Assembly (NCBI GenBank): GCA_949297805.1
Contig: CASFTG010000002.1
Location: 203,871-267,870, forward strand
Length of the DNA stretch: 64,000 bases
Source of the DNA: an uncultured bacterium
Lineage (GTDB): Bacteria > Bacillota_I > Bacilli_A > RFN20 > CAG-826
Direction of reading: 5' to 3'
Position numbers and translations under genes: made by a program. The notes below the pieces were generated by a model. That model was not told the origin of the DNA, did no database searches, and saw only the letters and a list, made by a program, of their open reading frames with translations. Shown here piece by piece: positions 25,989-34,945 of the stretch (positions are counted from its first letter, which is position 1; every line of letters starts with the position of its first letter).

Positions 25989-27026
25989 ATGGACCAAGGA
26001 AGACGGAACGATTTACTTGACGCCTTGAAGGTCGTTTTCGTCATTGGGGTGGTCTTAGCCCATTATCGATTCCCCGGTCCCTTGGGGGACATCATGGGTA
26101 GTTTAGGAACGATGGGAGTCATCGTCTTCTTTCTTATTCAAGGGAACTCTGCTTACTGCGCCTCGCCCGATGAGACGGGCAAAATATTGCGTAGGTTAAA
26201 AAGGAACTCGCTTCTGACTTTGATTGGTTTTTTGGCCTTCGTTGTCTTTGCAATCAGCGAGGCTGCGGCAATCAACCAACTTGGACAGTTCGGCGATAAA
26301 TTGACGGATTATAAAACATATTTACGAATGGTGCTGCTAATGGATTTTGATGTCTTTTGCTGCTCCCATTTTTGGTTCTTAATTGGCTTGCTGCTTAACT
26401 ACCCTTTCCTTTATCTAATTGAGCGACATCGCAAATGCCGGAAGTGGTTCTATTACGCGATCCCCTTGTTGCTCGCGGTGAAGATGGCGGTTGAGATGTA
26501 TGAGTCGGCGACCATCCCGCCCGATTGGTTCGATTGGCATGCTTCGGGAATCTTCCTTTGGGGTGGCTTACCCTTTGCTTTGTTAGGAAATCTGTTCGCA
26601 AAATACTCAGCAAAATTCGAAAAACTGAGTGCATATTGGCTTCTTGCAGCCTTTTTAGCCTTCTTGGCTTCCTTTTGGACGACCTGCTGCCTCTTGGCTG
26701 GATCGGTCGACATCTCCGTCATCTTCCGGATTCTCTCCGGGGTCAGTTTGTTCTTGCTTGTCCTACGTTATCAAGGGAGATATCGGTTTAGACCTTTCGC
26801 CTGGTTCGGGCGTTATGGCTCGGTTTACGTTTATGTCTATCACCATCTTTTTGGCTACTCGTTAATGGATGTGGGGCGATATTGGATAGCTTATCCTAAA
26901 TGGGTTAGCGAATGGATTATTTCTTTGATCGTTCTTTGCCTTTCTTTAATCTTGGCATTGACGATTGCTTTAATAGTTAATTCTCTTCGTAAACAAAGAC
27001 TATCAAAGGATATTAAAAACCTCTAA
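25989..27026 (+). CDS. Acyltransferase family 3 membrane protein
   Basis: The 345-aa protein has about ten hydrophobic segments. The start RNDLLDALKVVFVIGVVLAH with the conserved His after the first helix, and the later FWFLIGLLLNYPFLY and YVYVYHHLFGYS blocks, are typical of acyltransferase 3 enzymes. These O-acetylate surface polysaccharides or other envelope glycans. The polysaccharide locus beginning at 30.5 kb is a possible source of substrate. The start is leaderless. Confidence 0.8.
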   Translation: MDQGRRNDLLDALKVVFVIGVVLAHYRFPGPLGDIMGSLGTMGVIVFFLIQGNSAYCASPDETGKILRRLKRNSLLTLIGFLAFVVFAISEAAAINQLGQFGDKLTDYKTYLRMVLLMDFDVFCCSHFWFLIGLLLNYPFLYLIERHRKCRKWFYYAIPLLLAVKMAVEMYESATIPPDWFDWHASGIFLWGGLPFALLGNLFAKYSAKFEKLSAYWLLAAFLAFLASFWTTCCLLAGSVDISVIFRILSGVSLFLLVLRYQGRYRFRPFAWFGRYGSVYVYVYHHLFGYSLMDVGRYWIAYPKWVSEWIISLIVLCLSLILALTIALIVNSLRKQRLSKDIKNL

Positions 27027-27043
27027 GTCAACTGGCCTAGAGG
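27012..27043 (-). terminator. Terminator of the Ntn hydrolase gene
   Basis: On the minus strand CCTCTA and TAGAGG (27043-27020) form a 6-bp stem with a 12-nt loop, followed by TTTTTA. It overlaps the end of the convergent acyltransferase gene. Confidence 0.55.
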
Positions 27044-27051
27044 CAGGTGAT

Positions 27052-28272
27052 TTAGTCTTTTAAGGAGAGGTGGAAGACCGAGCCTTCTTGGTTGAACTCC
27101 TCGTTGCTGACCCAGGTGAGGGAGAGGTCGGTCAGGTCGTAGAGTGCGCTCCAGACGGTGATGCTGTTTTTATCGTCTTGCTTATCCCAGTTTCGGCGGC
27201 CGAGGTCTTGGAGCAGCCCCAAGGCTTCCTCATAGGTCATCTTTCCTTCGGCGTTGTTGCCATCGGGATTGATGGTTTCCTGGATGAACTGGTAACGGTC
27301 CAAACCTTTCATCTCCTTCTCGTCGGTGTAGTAATCAGGGGTGACGATGAAGTTGGTGATGTATTGGAATTGGTCTTGGCCCTCTTTCTCACCCAAGATG
27401 GCATCTTGATCATTGTAATAGACCTTCAGTTCCCGTTTGCTCCCATCGATATCGGTATCGTCGGTCCCGTTGACCCATTCGAGGATGGCCGAGGTGCCCG
27501 ATTGGTCAGCGATCATGTAATGGAAGCTGGTATTGGCGGAATCATGGAAGTCGTATTGCTGGACCAGCTCGACAGCTTCCTCAACCGAGTCGGCGTAATC
27601 GAGGATGAGCCGGAGCATGGTGGTCGAGGTGATGTCGGGCTTGTCGGTTTGTTGATTCGTCGAGACGGCGGTGTCGCCCGGGCCTTGATAGGACATATAA
27701 ATGCCGCAAGAGACTCCGGCGTCATTGATGCCATCTAATGGGGCATAGGCCGCCGCGATGGCGGTCGCTCGATCGAGCAGACTGTTGATCCCTTTGTCTA
27801 GAGAAAGGAATTGTAGATCGACCGAGGAGATGGTCGCATGCCGTCCATTCCCGGGATTGGTTCTTAATATCAAAGAATTAGTTTCAGCGAAATCGTAGTT
27901 CCGCCCAAATAGGCGATGGTTGTTCTCTTCGTTGATCGCGGTGAAGGAGGAACAGCCGACTTCAATCTCCGGCTGGTTGAGGTTGACCTCGAACAACCCT
28001 TTGGTGATGTTGCCAACGATAAAATCGATGAGGTCGCCGTCATTGCTGACCCCGCCTTGTTCAAGGAAATCGTCGAAATAGAAACCGCCATCCATCTCCA
28101 TCATATAGACGTTGCCGGCGTAGTTATCAGGGTGGGCCTCGATGACCTTCTTGATTGAGACCATCGAATTGATCTCGTTATGCCAGATACCATAGACGGT
28201 TCCGGCCCCGATTAGGGCGATGCCGAGGACGCCGGCTCCAACCCCAATGCATATCTTGCTTACTAATTTCAT
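27052..28272 (-). CDS. Membrane-anchored Ntn-hydrolase (linear amide C-N hydrolase / C45-like)
   Basis: The 406-aa protein has an uncleaved-looking N-terminal helix (residues 8-30), then a linear-amide C-N hydrolase domain. The nucleophile block is VGCSSFTA (Cys107), followed by HRLFGRNYDFAE, SCGIYMSYQGP and FHYMIADQSGTSAILEW, as in the acyl-CoA:6-aminopenicillanate acyltransferase / choloylglycine-hydrolase-like group. Such enzymes split amide bonds of acylated amines, bile salts or penicillin V; the real substrate is not readable. If the Cys is freed by autoproteolysis, the N-terminal 106 residues, including the anchor, would be the propeptide chain. AGGAGG precedes the ATG. Confidence 0.82.
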   Translation of the reverse strand: MKLVSKICIGVGAGVLGIALIGAGTVYGIWHNEINSMVSIKKVIEAHPDNYAGNVYMMEMDGGFYFDDFLEQGGVSNDGDLIDFIVGNITKGLFEVNLNQPEIEVGCSSFTAINEENNHRLFGRNYDFAETNSLILRTNPGNGRHATISSVDLQFLSLDKGINSLLDRATAIAAAYAPLDGINDAGVSCGIYMSYQGPGDTAVSTNQQTDKPDITSTTMLRLILDYADSVEEAVELVQQYDFHDSANTSFHYMIADQSGTSAILEWVNGTDDTDIDGSKRELKVYYNDQDAILGEKEGQDQFQYITNFIVTPDYYTDEKEMKGLDRYQFIQETINPDGNNAEGKMTYEEALGLLQDLGRRNWDKQDDKNSITVWSALYDLTDLSLTWVSNEEFNQEGSVFHLSLKD

Positions 28273-28405
28273 TTTTTGCCTCCTAGTGGCCGGTGGCCGA
28301 TTTTACTCATAAAAGTTTCGATTGCAAGCCTATATTGCTTGGCATTTGTTCAATTCTAAACAGGGGTAATGATGGACAAAACCCCTCAAAGTGTGCATTT
28401 GTATT

Positions 28406-28422
28406 TTGGTCTAGAAGACCAA
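28406..28422. promoter_or_regulatory. Inverted repeat upstream of the flavodiiron gene
   Basis: TTGGTCT, a 3-nt loop and AGACCAA form a perfect 7-bp inverted repeat, about 33 bp upstream of TAGAAT (28455-28460). It may be an operator for a stress regulator (inference). Confidence 0.4.
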
Positions 28423-28488
28423 GCACATCGCTTCTTTTTGTTATTCCTTTGCCTTAGAATATGGCCGCCTAGAAAAAGGAGTGAAGAA

Positions 28489-30354
28489 ATGCACAACGAA
28501 ACCAAAATCAGCGATGGGTTCTATTACATCGGGGCTTCCGATCGGCGGATCCATCTGTTTGAGAATGTCTATCCTTTGACCAATGGGGTCAGCTACAACT
28601 CTTATCTCTATCTCGATGAGAAGACCTGCGTCCTCGACACCGTCGACCGTTCGGTCAGCGACGTCTTCTATGAAAACATCGATTTCTTACTGAATGGCCG
28701 GCCGCTTGATTACCTCATCGTCGACCATATGGAACCTGATCACGCCGCCAATATCGGCGAATTGGTTCGCCGGCACCCGGAGACCACCGTCGTGGTCAAT
28801 GCCATGAGCAAGAAGTTCCTGCTTAACTTCTTCCCCGGCATCGACGAGAGCAAACTGCTCATCGTCAAGGAAGGTGACAAGCTTTCGATTGGCCAACACA
28901 CCTTTACCTTCGTCATGGCTCCGATGGTCCACTGGCCGGAAGTCATGATGACCTATGAATTAACCGAGAAGGTCTTATTCTCGGCTGACGCGTTTGGGAC
29001 CTTCGGTGCCTTATCGGGAAACATCTTCGCTGATGCTAGCAACTTCGATCGGCTCTACCTTGACGAGGCTCGCCGTTACTACACCAACATCGTCGGGAAG
29101 TATGGCGACCAGGTCATTGCCGTCTTGAAGAAAGCGGCTACCATCGAGATCAAGACCATCTGCCCGCTGCATGGGCCGGTGTATCGGGGCAACCTGAATT
29201 ACATCATCAATCCCTATTTAGCTTGGGCTTCTTATACCCCCGAAGATAAAGACGGCGTCATGATCGCCTATTCCTCGGTTTATGGCGGGACCGCCAATTG
29301 CGCCGATGTCCTAGCTTCCAAATTGGCCGCCAAAGGGGTTAAGAACCTCGTCATGTACGATGTTTCGAAGACCGATGCCTCTTACTTAATCGCCGAGGCT
29401 TTCCGGGTTAAGACCATCGTGTTGGCCGCCACGACTTATAACGCCGGGGTCTTCGTCAAGATGGAAGACTTCCTCCACGATTTGGCTAATCACAAGATCA
29501 GAAACCGGACCTATGCCTTTATCGAGAATGGTTCTTGGGCCCCGATGGCCAAATCGGGGATGAAGAAGATCCTCGAAGGGCTGCCGGGTTCGACCTTCCT
29601 CGATGCCTCTTTGACCTTGGCCTCGACCTTGAAGGAGAACCAGTTGGCTCAGCTTGATGCCATCGCCGAAGCAGTCGTCGCTTCGATCCGGGGCGAGGAG
29701 AAAGAAAGCGAAGAAAAAGCCAGCGTCGTTGATACTTCGACTATGTTCAAACTCTCTTATGGTTTGTTTGCTTTGATCTCAAAAGACAAGAACGGCCATG
29801 ACAATGCCTCAATCAACAATTCCTTCTTCCAAGTCAGCGACAAGCCGAACTTAGTGATGCTTTCGGTCAACAAAGCCAACTACTCGGCCCAGACCATTAA
29901 GGAGACTGGGATCTTCAATATCTCGGTCTTAACCGAAAACACTGACTACGAACTGATTAAACGGTTCGGCTTCCAGTCGGGCAAAGACGTCAACAAGATG
30001 GAAGGGATTGAGAACATCCTGACCCGGACCGCCAATGGGCTTTATGCCTTAACCGCGATGAGCAATGCTTGCTTCTCTTGCAAGGTCAAAGAAGTCATCG
30101 ACTGCGGCAACCACCTTCTCTTCATCGCTGAGTTAACCGAAGCCAAGACATTGAATAATGACGCCTCGTTGACTTACGCCTATTATTTCGCCCACATCAA
30201 ACCGGCCCCCTTGCCTTCGAGTGGCACCGGCAAGAAGGTCGCCTGGCGGTGCAAGATCTGCGGCTATATTTACGTTGGCGAGACCTTACCTCCTGATTTC
30301 ATTTGCCCCCTTTGCAAACATGGGGCCGAGGACTTTGAGAAAGTCTTGATCTGA
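28489..30354 (+). CDS. Flavodiiron oxygen reductase fused to flavin reductase and rubredoxin domains
   Basis: The 621-aa protein has four modules: a metallo-beta-lactamase-like diiron domain (1-250; His80, Glu82, Asp84, His85, His148, Asp167 and His228 are all present), a flavodoxin-like FMN domain (about 255-395), a flavin-reductase-like FMN domain (about 418-570) and a C-terminal rubredoxin (Cys588, 591, 606 and 609). Flavodiiron proteins reduce O2 to water (or NO to N2O) in anaerobes. Here the electron-entry domains are on the same chain, so NAD(P)H may reduce it directly (inference). AAAGGAGTGAAGAA precedes the ATG. It is monocistronic, with its own terminator. Confidence 0.92.
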   Translation: MHNETKISDGFYYIGASDRRIHLFENVYPLTNGVSYNSYLYLDEKTCVLDTVDRSVSDVFYENIDFLLNGRPLDYLIVDHMEPDHAANIGELVRRHPETTVVVNAMSKKFLLNFFPGIDESKLLIVKEGDKLSIGQHTFTFVMAPMVHWPEVMMTYELTEKVLFSADAFGTFGALSGNIFADASNFDRLYLDEARRYYTNIVGKYGDQVIAVLKKAATIEIKTICPLHGPVYRGNLNYIINPYLAWASYTPEDKDGVMIAYSSVYGGTANCADVLASKLAAKGVKNLVMYDVSKTDASYLIAEAFRVKTIVLAATTYNAGVFVKMEDFLHDLANHKIRNRTYAFIENGSWAPMAKSGMKKILEGLPGSTFLDASLTLASTLKENQLAQLDAIAEAVVASIRGEEKESEEKASVVDTSTMFKLSYGLFALISKDKNGHDNASINNSFFQVSDKPNLVMLSVNKANYSAQTIKETGIFNISVLTENTDYELIKRFGFQSGKDVNKMEGIENILTRTANGLYALTAMSNACFSCKVKEVIDCGNHLLFIAELTEAKTLNNDASLTYAYYFAHIKPAPLPSSGTGKKVAWRCKICGYIYVGETLPPDFICPLCKHGAEDFEKVLI

Positions 30355-30388
30355 AGAAAGCGAGGGCCTTCGGGTCCTCTTTCTTTTT
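30355..30388 (+). terminator. Intrinsic terminator of the flavodiiron gene
   Basis: A long stem, AGAAAG-C-GAGGGCC with GGTCCTC-TTTCT and a TTCG loop, is followed by TTTTT. This is a very clear factor-independent terminator. Confidence 0.85.
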
Positions 30389-30468
30389 GCTTAATTTGCC
30401 TATAACTAGCGAAATCATTGCAAAAATCCTTTTTCTTGGTAGAAATACCTACCCTTTTTGGGGCAGGG

Positions 30469-30497
30469 TTGCCATCCATCCCCTTAAAGGGGATAAT
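30469..30497 (+). promoter_or_regulatory. Promoter of the ABC/polysaccharide operon
   Basis: TTGCCA (30469-30474), a 17-bp spacer and GATAAT (30492-30497) predict a +1 near 30504, about 10 nt before ATG 30514. It would drive 30514-34945. Confidence 0.65.
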
Positions 30498-30513
30498 TAG
30501 CGAGGTTTCGAAT

Positions 30514-30885
30514 ATGAACGAAGACAAAGACAAGATCGTGGAGGTCGAGGTCACGGCCGAAAAGCTCAACGAACCGGCGAAGAAAGCCTCGACGCCCAAG
30601 AAGCCTTTGGATTACTACCGGAAGCAGATTTATTTCTATTCGCGGGTCGCTACCCTCGGGCTTCGTTATGGCCCGACCGGATTGGTCTTATCCGGACTGG
30701 CGGCTTTGGCCTTTGGCATTCTCCAAGGGCAGAATCCGACCGGGACCATTTACCCGATCATTTTGATTATCTGCTATGTCTTATTAGGGATCTTCGCTAT
30801 CTTGTGTTTAGTGGGCCTATTGGCTTATTACATTGGCCGTCATTATCAAAAGAAAGACCCGGCCTATTCAGAGGAGGAACAATGA
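30514..30885 (+). CDS. Two-helix membrane protein preceding an ABC ATPase
   Basis: The 123-aa protein has a charged N-terminal 45 residues, two helices (about residues 55-77 and 84-108) and a charged tail. No family is recognised. The next gene, an ABC ATPase, begins 4 nt before its stop, so the two are coupled and this might be a small partner of the ATPase. It is too small to be a MacB/FtsX-type permease. Confidence 0.65.
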   Translation: MNEDKDKIVEVEVTAEKLNEPAKKASTPKKPLDYYRKQIYFYSRVATLGLRYGPTGLVLSGLAALAFGILQGQNPTGTIYPIILIICYVLLGIFAILCLVGLLAYYIGRHYQKKDPAYSEEEQ

Positions 30886-31586
30886 CCTCGATTAAGGTTA
30901 AAGACCTCCGGAAGGTTTATAACCAGGGGAAAGAAAATGAGGTCGTGGCCCTTGATGGGGTTAGTTTTGAGGCTGAGGAAGGGGAATTCGTCGTCATCCT
31001 CGGGGCCTCGGGGGCTGGCAAATCGACTTTATTGAATATCCTCGGCGGGATGGATAAAGCCACCTCGGGCGAATATTGGGTCTATGACAAGAACGCCACC
31101 GAGTTCAGCGACAAGCAATTGCAATTATTCCGCCGGCAGGACATCGGCTTCGTCTTCCAATTCTATAACCTGATGGCCGACCTTACGGCTTATGAGAATG
31201 TGTTATTGGCCGCCTCGGTGGCCAAAGACCCGTTGGATTCGCTTTCGGTATTGGATAAAGTCGGCTTAAGCAAACGGGCTGGCAATTTCCCAAGCGAACT
31301 AAGCGGGGGCGAGCAACAACGGGTTTCGATCGCCCGGGCGCTAGTCAAGAACCCTCGGTTATTGTTGGCTGATGAACCGACTGGGGCGCTGGATTCTAAA
31401 ACCGGCGGAACCATTGTCTCTTTGCTTAAGGAAGTGAGCCGGGAGATGCATAAGACCCTCATCGTCGTGACCCATAACGCCAAGATCGCCGACTGCGCCG
31501 ATAAGGTCATCCGCTTAGCCGATGGGAAGATCGCCTCGGTTGAGCAAAACGCCGATCCCAAGGATCCGGCCGAGATTAGTTGGTGA
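30882..31586 (+). CDS. ABC transporter ATPase, LolD/MacB type, without a permease gene
   Basis: The 234-aa ATPase has all the motifs: Walker A LGASGAGKST, Q-loop FVFQFYNLM, signature LSGGEQQRVSIARAL, Walker B LLLADEPTGALD and the H-loop VVTHN. The sequence groups with the LolD/MacB/FtsE-like exporters of lipoproteins, peptides or mechanosensing complexes. No FtsX/MacB-like permease follows; the next gene is a glycosyltransferase. GAGGAGG lies 4 nt before ATG 30882. It either serves a permease encoded elsewhere or works with the 123-aa protein. Confidence 0.9.
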   Translation: MTSIKVKDLRKVYNQGKENEVVALDGVSFEAEEGEFVVILGASGAGKSTLLNILGGMDKATSGEYWVYDKNATEFSDKQLQLFRRQDIGFVFQFYNLMADLTAYENVLLAASVAKDPLDSLSVLDKVGLSKRAGNFPSELSGGEQQRVSIARALVKNPRLLLADEPTGALDSKTGGTIVSLLKEVSREMHKTLIVVTHNAKIADCADKVIRLADGKIASVEQNADPKDPAEISW

Positions 31587-31588
31587 AT

Positions 31589-32521
31589 ATGGGAAAAGCC
31601 ACTTATATCCGTTACTTTATCCATAATGCCCCTTGGGTGATCAAGCAGCGGATCGATCATAAACCGAAGAAGATCAAACGCTTCAACGGATATAAGGGCT
31701 TCAGCGTCGAATCGACTTCCGACACTTTGGAGAAGGCGATTCTTTCTGGGAAAAGCTTCTGCGCCATCCGCTTCGGGGCGGTCGAGCTTTCATGCTTGAA
31801 TAACCATGAGAAGATCGAGTTAGGTTTAACCAAAGACTATAAAGAATCAGTCCGTTATTCGATGAAGAACAATGCCGGATACTATCCAACCGATTCTAAG
31901 CACCTTCAAGAATACGGCGATCAATTGCTTAAATTACTGAAGAACGTTGATTACTTAGGAATCTCCGGCATTCATATGGAAGATTATTTCCACAAGAAAT
32001 ACTGCCCGGAAGCCCAACCGATCCTCAACAAGGGAATGGAGCCTTTGATCGGAGCCTGGACTAAAGCCTTAAAAGGTAAGAAAGTCCTGGTCATCTCCCC
32101 TTATTCGGAGGAGATTCAGTTCCAATACGCTAGACGTAAACAGCTTTTCCTCGGCAATAACGATATCTTGCCCGATTTTGATTTGACCGTCTTGAATTGC
32201 CCCCAAACCTTAGGCTCGACCGTCCCGGTCATCCCCTCTTTCTTCCGGAGTCTCGAACTATTGGAAGAAGCGATGGAAAGAGTTGATTTCGATATTCTGC
32301 TCGTCGGGGCCGGGGCTTATGGAAGTTTCCTGGCCATCAAAGCTAAGCAGATGGGGAAACAAGCGATTCAAACCGGTGGGGCGACGATGACCCTGTTCGG
32401 CCTTATCGGCAAACGATGGGAAAATCGCCCTTATGTTAAAAAGTGGATCAATTCGGCTTGGATCCATCCTTATACCAAGCCGGAAGGATATGAGAAAGTC
32501 GAAGGAGGATGCTACTGGTGA
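31589..32521 (+). CDS. GT-D-fold glycosyltransferase
   Basis: The 310-aa soluble protein has the GT-D (DUF1792-like) signature near residue 55, FCAIRFGAVEL, followed by the helical YYPTDSKHLQEYGDQLL region and later VLVISPYSEEIQFQYARR and DILLVGAGAYGSFLAIKAKQMG blocks. GT-D enzymes transfer sugars onto cell-surface glycans or glycoproteins. It starts 2 nt after the ABC gene stop and overlaps the polymerase candidate. The assignment rests on motif recognition only. Confidence 0.75.
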   Translation: MGKATYIRYFIHNAPWVIKQRIDHKPKKIKRFNGYKGFSVESTSDTLEKAILSGKSFCAIRFGAVELSCLNNHEKIELGLTKDYKESVRYSMKNNAGYYPTDSKHLQEYGDQLLKLLKNVDYLGISGIHMEDYFHKKYCPEAQPILNKGMEPLIGAWTKALKGKKVLVISPYSEEIQFQYARRKQLFLGNNDILPDFDLTVLNCPQTLGSTVPVIPSFFRSLELLEEAMERVDFDILLVGAGAYGSFLAIKAKQMGKQAIQTGGATMTLFGLIGKRWENRPYVKKWINSAWIHPYTKPEGYEKVEGGCYW

Positions 32522-34032
32522 AAAACAACGACGCCAAACCGACCTTGATGCAAACCGAATCCAAACAAGGGGCGGTCCTTTCCTTTTTGGCCATCGAAGT
32601 GGTGGCCTTGATTTGCTTTGGGTTCGCCGGGGCAACCGGGCTTACGATTCTTAGGGCCGCCGGGCTCTGCGTCGCTCTTTTCCTTTATCCCCTGATCTCC
32701 AATAGTCTCCGTTTCCGTTCAATCCGGAAGAAGGACCTTTATTTATTGCTCCCGGTCTTGATCTTGCCTTTGTTCTTAGGCTTCTCAATGTTCCATCTAG
32801 CCATCTCCTCGGGCTTATCCTTCGTCTTGGATGGTTTGGTGGTTGCTATCGGTTTCTTGGGAATCGGAGCCTTGGGATTCATGCTGAGCAGCCTTGATAA
32901 ACTGAAGAAAGAATGGATTCTCCTCGGGGTCTTAGGCGGCTTGACCTTGGTGGTCCTCATCACCTTCATCTATTCCCTATGCTCCTATGGTTTCTTCTAT
33001 GCCGCGATTTATAAAGAGGACGTCTATTACTATGATGGGGTTGTCTTCTATCTGGCCCATGAAGGGAAATACCTCGATGGGTTCGCTTTCGTCGAAGCCG
33101 ACATTAAGTTCGTTTTGACTTTGCCCTTCATCCTCGCCTGTTCGGGGATTGGCTTGCTGTCCTTGTTCTTTCAAAAACTCGATAAGAAAGTCATCGCCGG
33201 CTTAAGCGTTTCCACCGCGGTTGGAGCTCTTTATTTGATTTTCACCCCTTATTTAAAGGCCATCATCGCCTTGATATTGGTCTATGCCGTGGCTTTCATC
33301 GTGGTTTGGCTATTGAAGATTAGAGCCAAAAGCGAAGCGCACCAAAAGAAGGTCGACAAAGGGGTGATGATTGCTTTCTTTGTCGTCTTGGCCTTGGTTG
33401 TCCTTGGCGTATTCTTGCTCATCATCGATTCGATTCTCGTCTCCGGCGGGGGAGGTTTTCTCCGCAAAATCCCGCTTCTTGGAAGGTATTTCGCAGATGG
33501 GGCTTTTATGAACCGGATTGAGACGGCAATCGGGGAATTGATCTTCAATTACGATAATGCCGGTCGAAGGTCGCTGGATATCGCCTCGATTCTTTTCGGG
33601 GCGAATTCCAACTTGGTCTACGATATCCGGATCGCCGAGTTCCAGATTCTTTATCAAAATGGATTCCTCGCTTTCTTCCTGCTCCTATATTTCATTTTCT
33701 TCTTCGCTTATAAAGGCTATGTCGCCTTGATTAAGGCCGATGATAAGGACCGCTTCTACGTCTTCGCGATCCTCGGTTTAGCTTTCGGTGGTTTCATCTA
33801 TTTGTCCTTGTTCGATTCGGAATTGCCTTTGAAGCACCCCTCGGAGATCGATGGGATCTTCTCCACCCATTCGACCAATCTTTTGCCGTTGACCCGGAGC
33901 AACGTCGCCTTATTGATGGCCTTCTGCTTCGGGGCCATCTATTTGCCCGAGAAACTTGATCCGAGCCGGGTTATGGCCAAAGAGGTTTCCACCAAAGCCG
34001 AGGATTATCAGGAGGTCAAAATCGATGAATAA
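32518..34032 (+). CDS. Polytopic membrane protein, candidate polysaccharide polymerase (Wzy-like)
   Basis: The 504-aa protein has about 12-13 hydrophobic segments and a sizeable loop around residues 330-375 (GRYFADGAFMNRIETAI and NYDNAGRRSLD), the general form of O-antigen ligase/polymerase proteins. GTG 32518 (overlapping the previous stop as GTGA) is preferred to ATG 32509, because GAAGGAGG (32501-32508) abuts the ATG but sits 9 nt before the GTG. Its place in the glycan cluster next to transferases and a flippase supports the role. The specificity is unknown. Confidence 0.6.
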   Translation: MKNNDAKPTLMQTESKQGAVLSFLAIEVVALICFGFAGATGLTILRAAGLCVALFLYPLISNSLRFRSIRKKDLYLLLPVLILPLFLGFSMFHLAISSGLSFVLDGLVVAIGFLGIGALGFMLSSLDKLKKEWILLGVLGGLTLVVLITFIYSLCSYGFFYAAIYKEDVYYYDGVVFYLAHEGKYLDGFAFVEADIKFVLTLPFILACSGIGLLSLFFQKLDKKVIAGLSVSTAVGALYLIFTPYLKAIIALILVYAVAFIVVWLLKIRAKSEAHQKKVDKGVMIAFFVVLALVVLGVFLLIIDSILVSGGGGFLRKIPLLGRYFADGAFMNRIETAIGELIFNYDNAGRRSLDIASILFGANSNLVYDIRIAEFQILYQNGFLAFFLLLYFIFFFAYKGYVALIKADDKDRFYVFAILGLAFGGFIYLSLFDSELPLKHPSEIDGIFSTHSTNLLPLTRSNVALLMAFCFGAIYLPEKLDPSRVMAKEVSTKAEDYQEVKIDE

Positions 34033-34945
34033 GAAACTGGTTTTATTGGCTTTGCCTTTGTTCCTATTCGGCTGTGACACCACCGAGTTATATCCGGGGG
34101 ACGCCTATATCGATCAGGACTTCGTCAAGAACCGTTATAACCATTACGACGAAGGATTGGTTGAGGCCAATAAGTCTGTGGTCGCCACCCTCAACAACGA
34201 AGAAAACGGCTATTTCAATGGGTCAGGAGTCTATGAGTCACCCTCCGACTGCCGAGGTTATAACCAAGCCAAGCAATGGCACCCGGATTATTTTAAGAAC
34301 AGCCAAGGAGAAGACCTCCGCTGGGAACCGGACATCGATAATCCCGGGGTCGGAGTTTGGTCGGATCAATCGGCTTTATATGATGTCGTTTATAGCCAGA
34401 CGAAGAAACTCGGCCGACTCCATGATGGCTTCCGGAAGGGATATTTATCGAAGCTTTATAATGGCCAGGTTCGTTGCAACGCTTGGGGTTACTATTCCTT
34501 GGTTTGCTTAGATGAAGGCGGCTATGGGACTCTATTCCCCGCCGAATTGCTCGAGGGTGAGTATTTCGCTTTCGCGGCCCGCGGGGGCTCGAATTCCCAG
34601 GATGGTAATGTCGGCCGGGTCTCGAGTTTCGATATAAACGTCACTTTCTATAAATATGCCGATGATTTGGAAACTTTGATCGGGGAGACGGTGTCGCTAC
34701 TAGACGTCAAAATCCAAACCAACTATTCGGCGGAAGCCACCTCTTTAATCGGCTTTGATTTTGAAGATGCCAATATCGATCCTTCCGGCATCGTCGGGAT
34801 GTCGATGGACTTTAGCTGTGAAGACACCTACGTCGACCAAAACGGGGTATCCCACGTCACTTCCTCCGATTTCGATGCCGATTCGGATTATTACATTGGG
34901 TTGATGCTACTTGAGGTATTGATTCCGGATTCCCGCTGGAACTAG
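34025..34945 (+). CDS. Lipoprotein of the polysaccharide locus
   Basis: The 306-aa protein begins MNKKLVLLALPLFLFGCD, a signal peptide with a lipobox (LFGC), so Lgt should acylate Cys17 or its neighbour and anchor it outside the membrane. The remainder is acidic, Tyr/Asp-rich and probably beta-structured (EYFAFAARGGSNSQDGNVG, FDINVTFYKYADD). No family is recognised. The start overlaps the polymerase gene by 8 nt. Its 3' end overlaps the convergent ATP-grasp gene by 39 nt. Confidence 0.75.
   Translation: MNKKLVLLALPLFLFGCDTTELYPGDAYIDQDFVKNRYNHYDEGLVEANKSVVATLNNEENGYFNGSGVYESPSDCRGYNQAKQWHPDYFKNSQGEDLRWEPDIDNPGVGVWSDQSALYDVVYSQTKKLGRLHDGFRKGYLSKLYNGQVRCNAWGYYSLVCLDEGGYGTLFPAELLEGEYFAFAARGGSNSQDGNVGRVSSFDINVTFYKYADDLETLIGETVSLLDVKIQTNYSAEATSLIGFDFEDANIDPSGIVGMSMDFSCEDTYVDQNGVSHVTSSDFDADSDYYIGLMLLEVLIPDSRWN

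Noticed and set aside
27070..27738. Long plus-strand open frame (222 codons) opposite the Ntn hydrolase gene
   Set aside because: It is an antisense shadow of a clear enzyme gene; its protein is low in recognisable structure and has no start signal.
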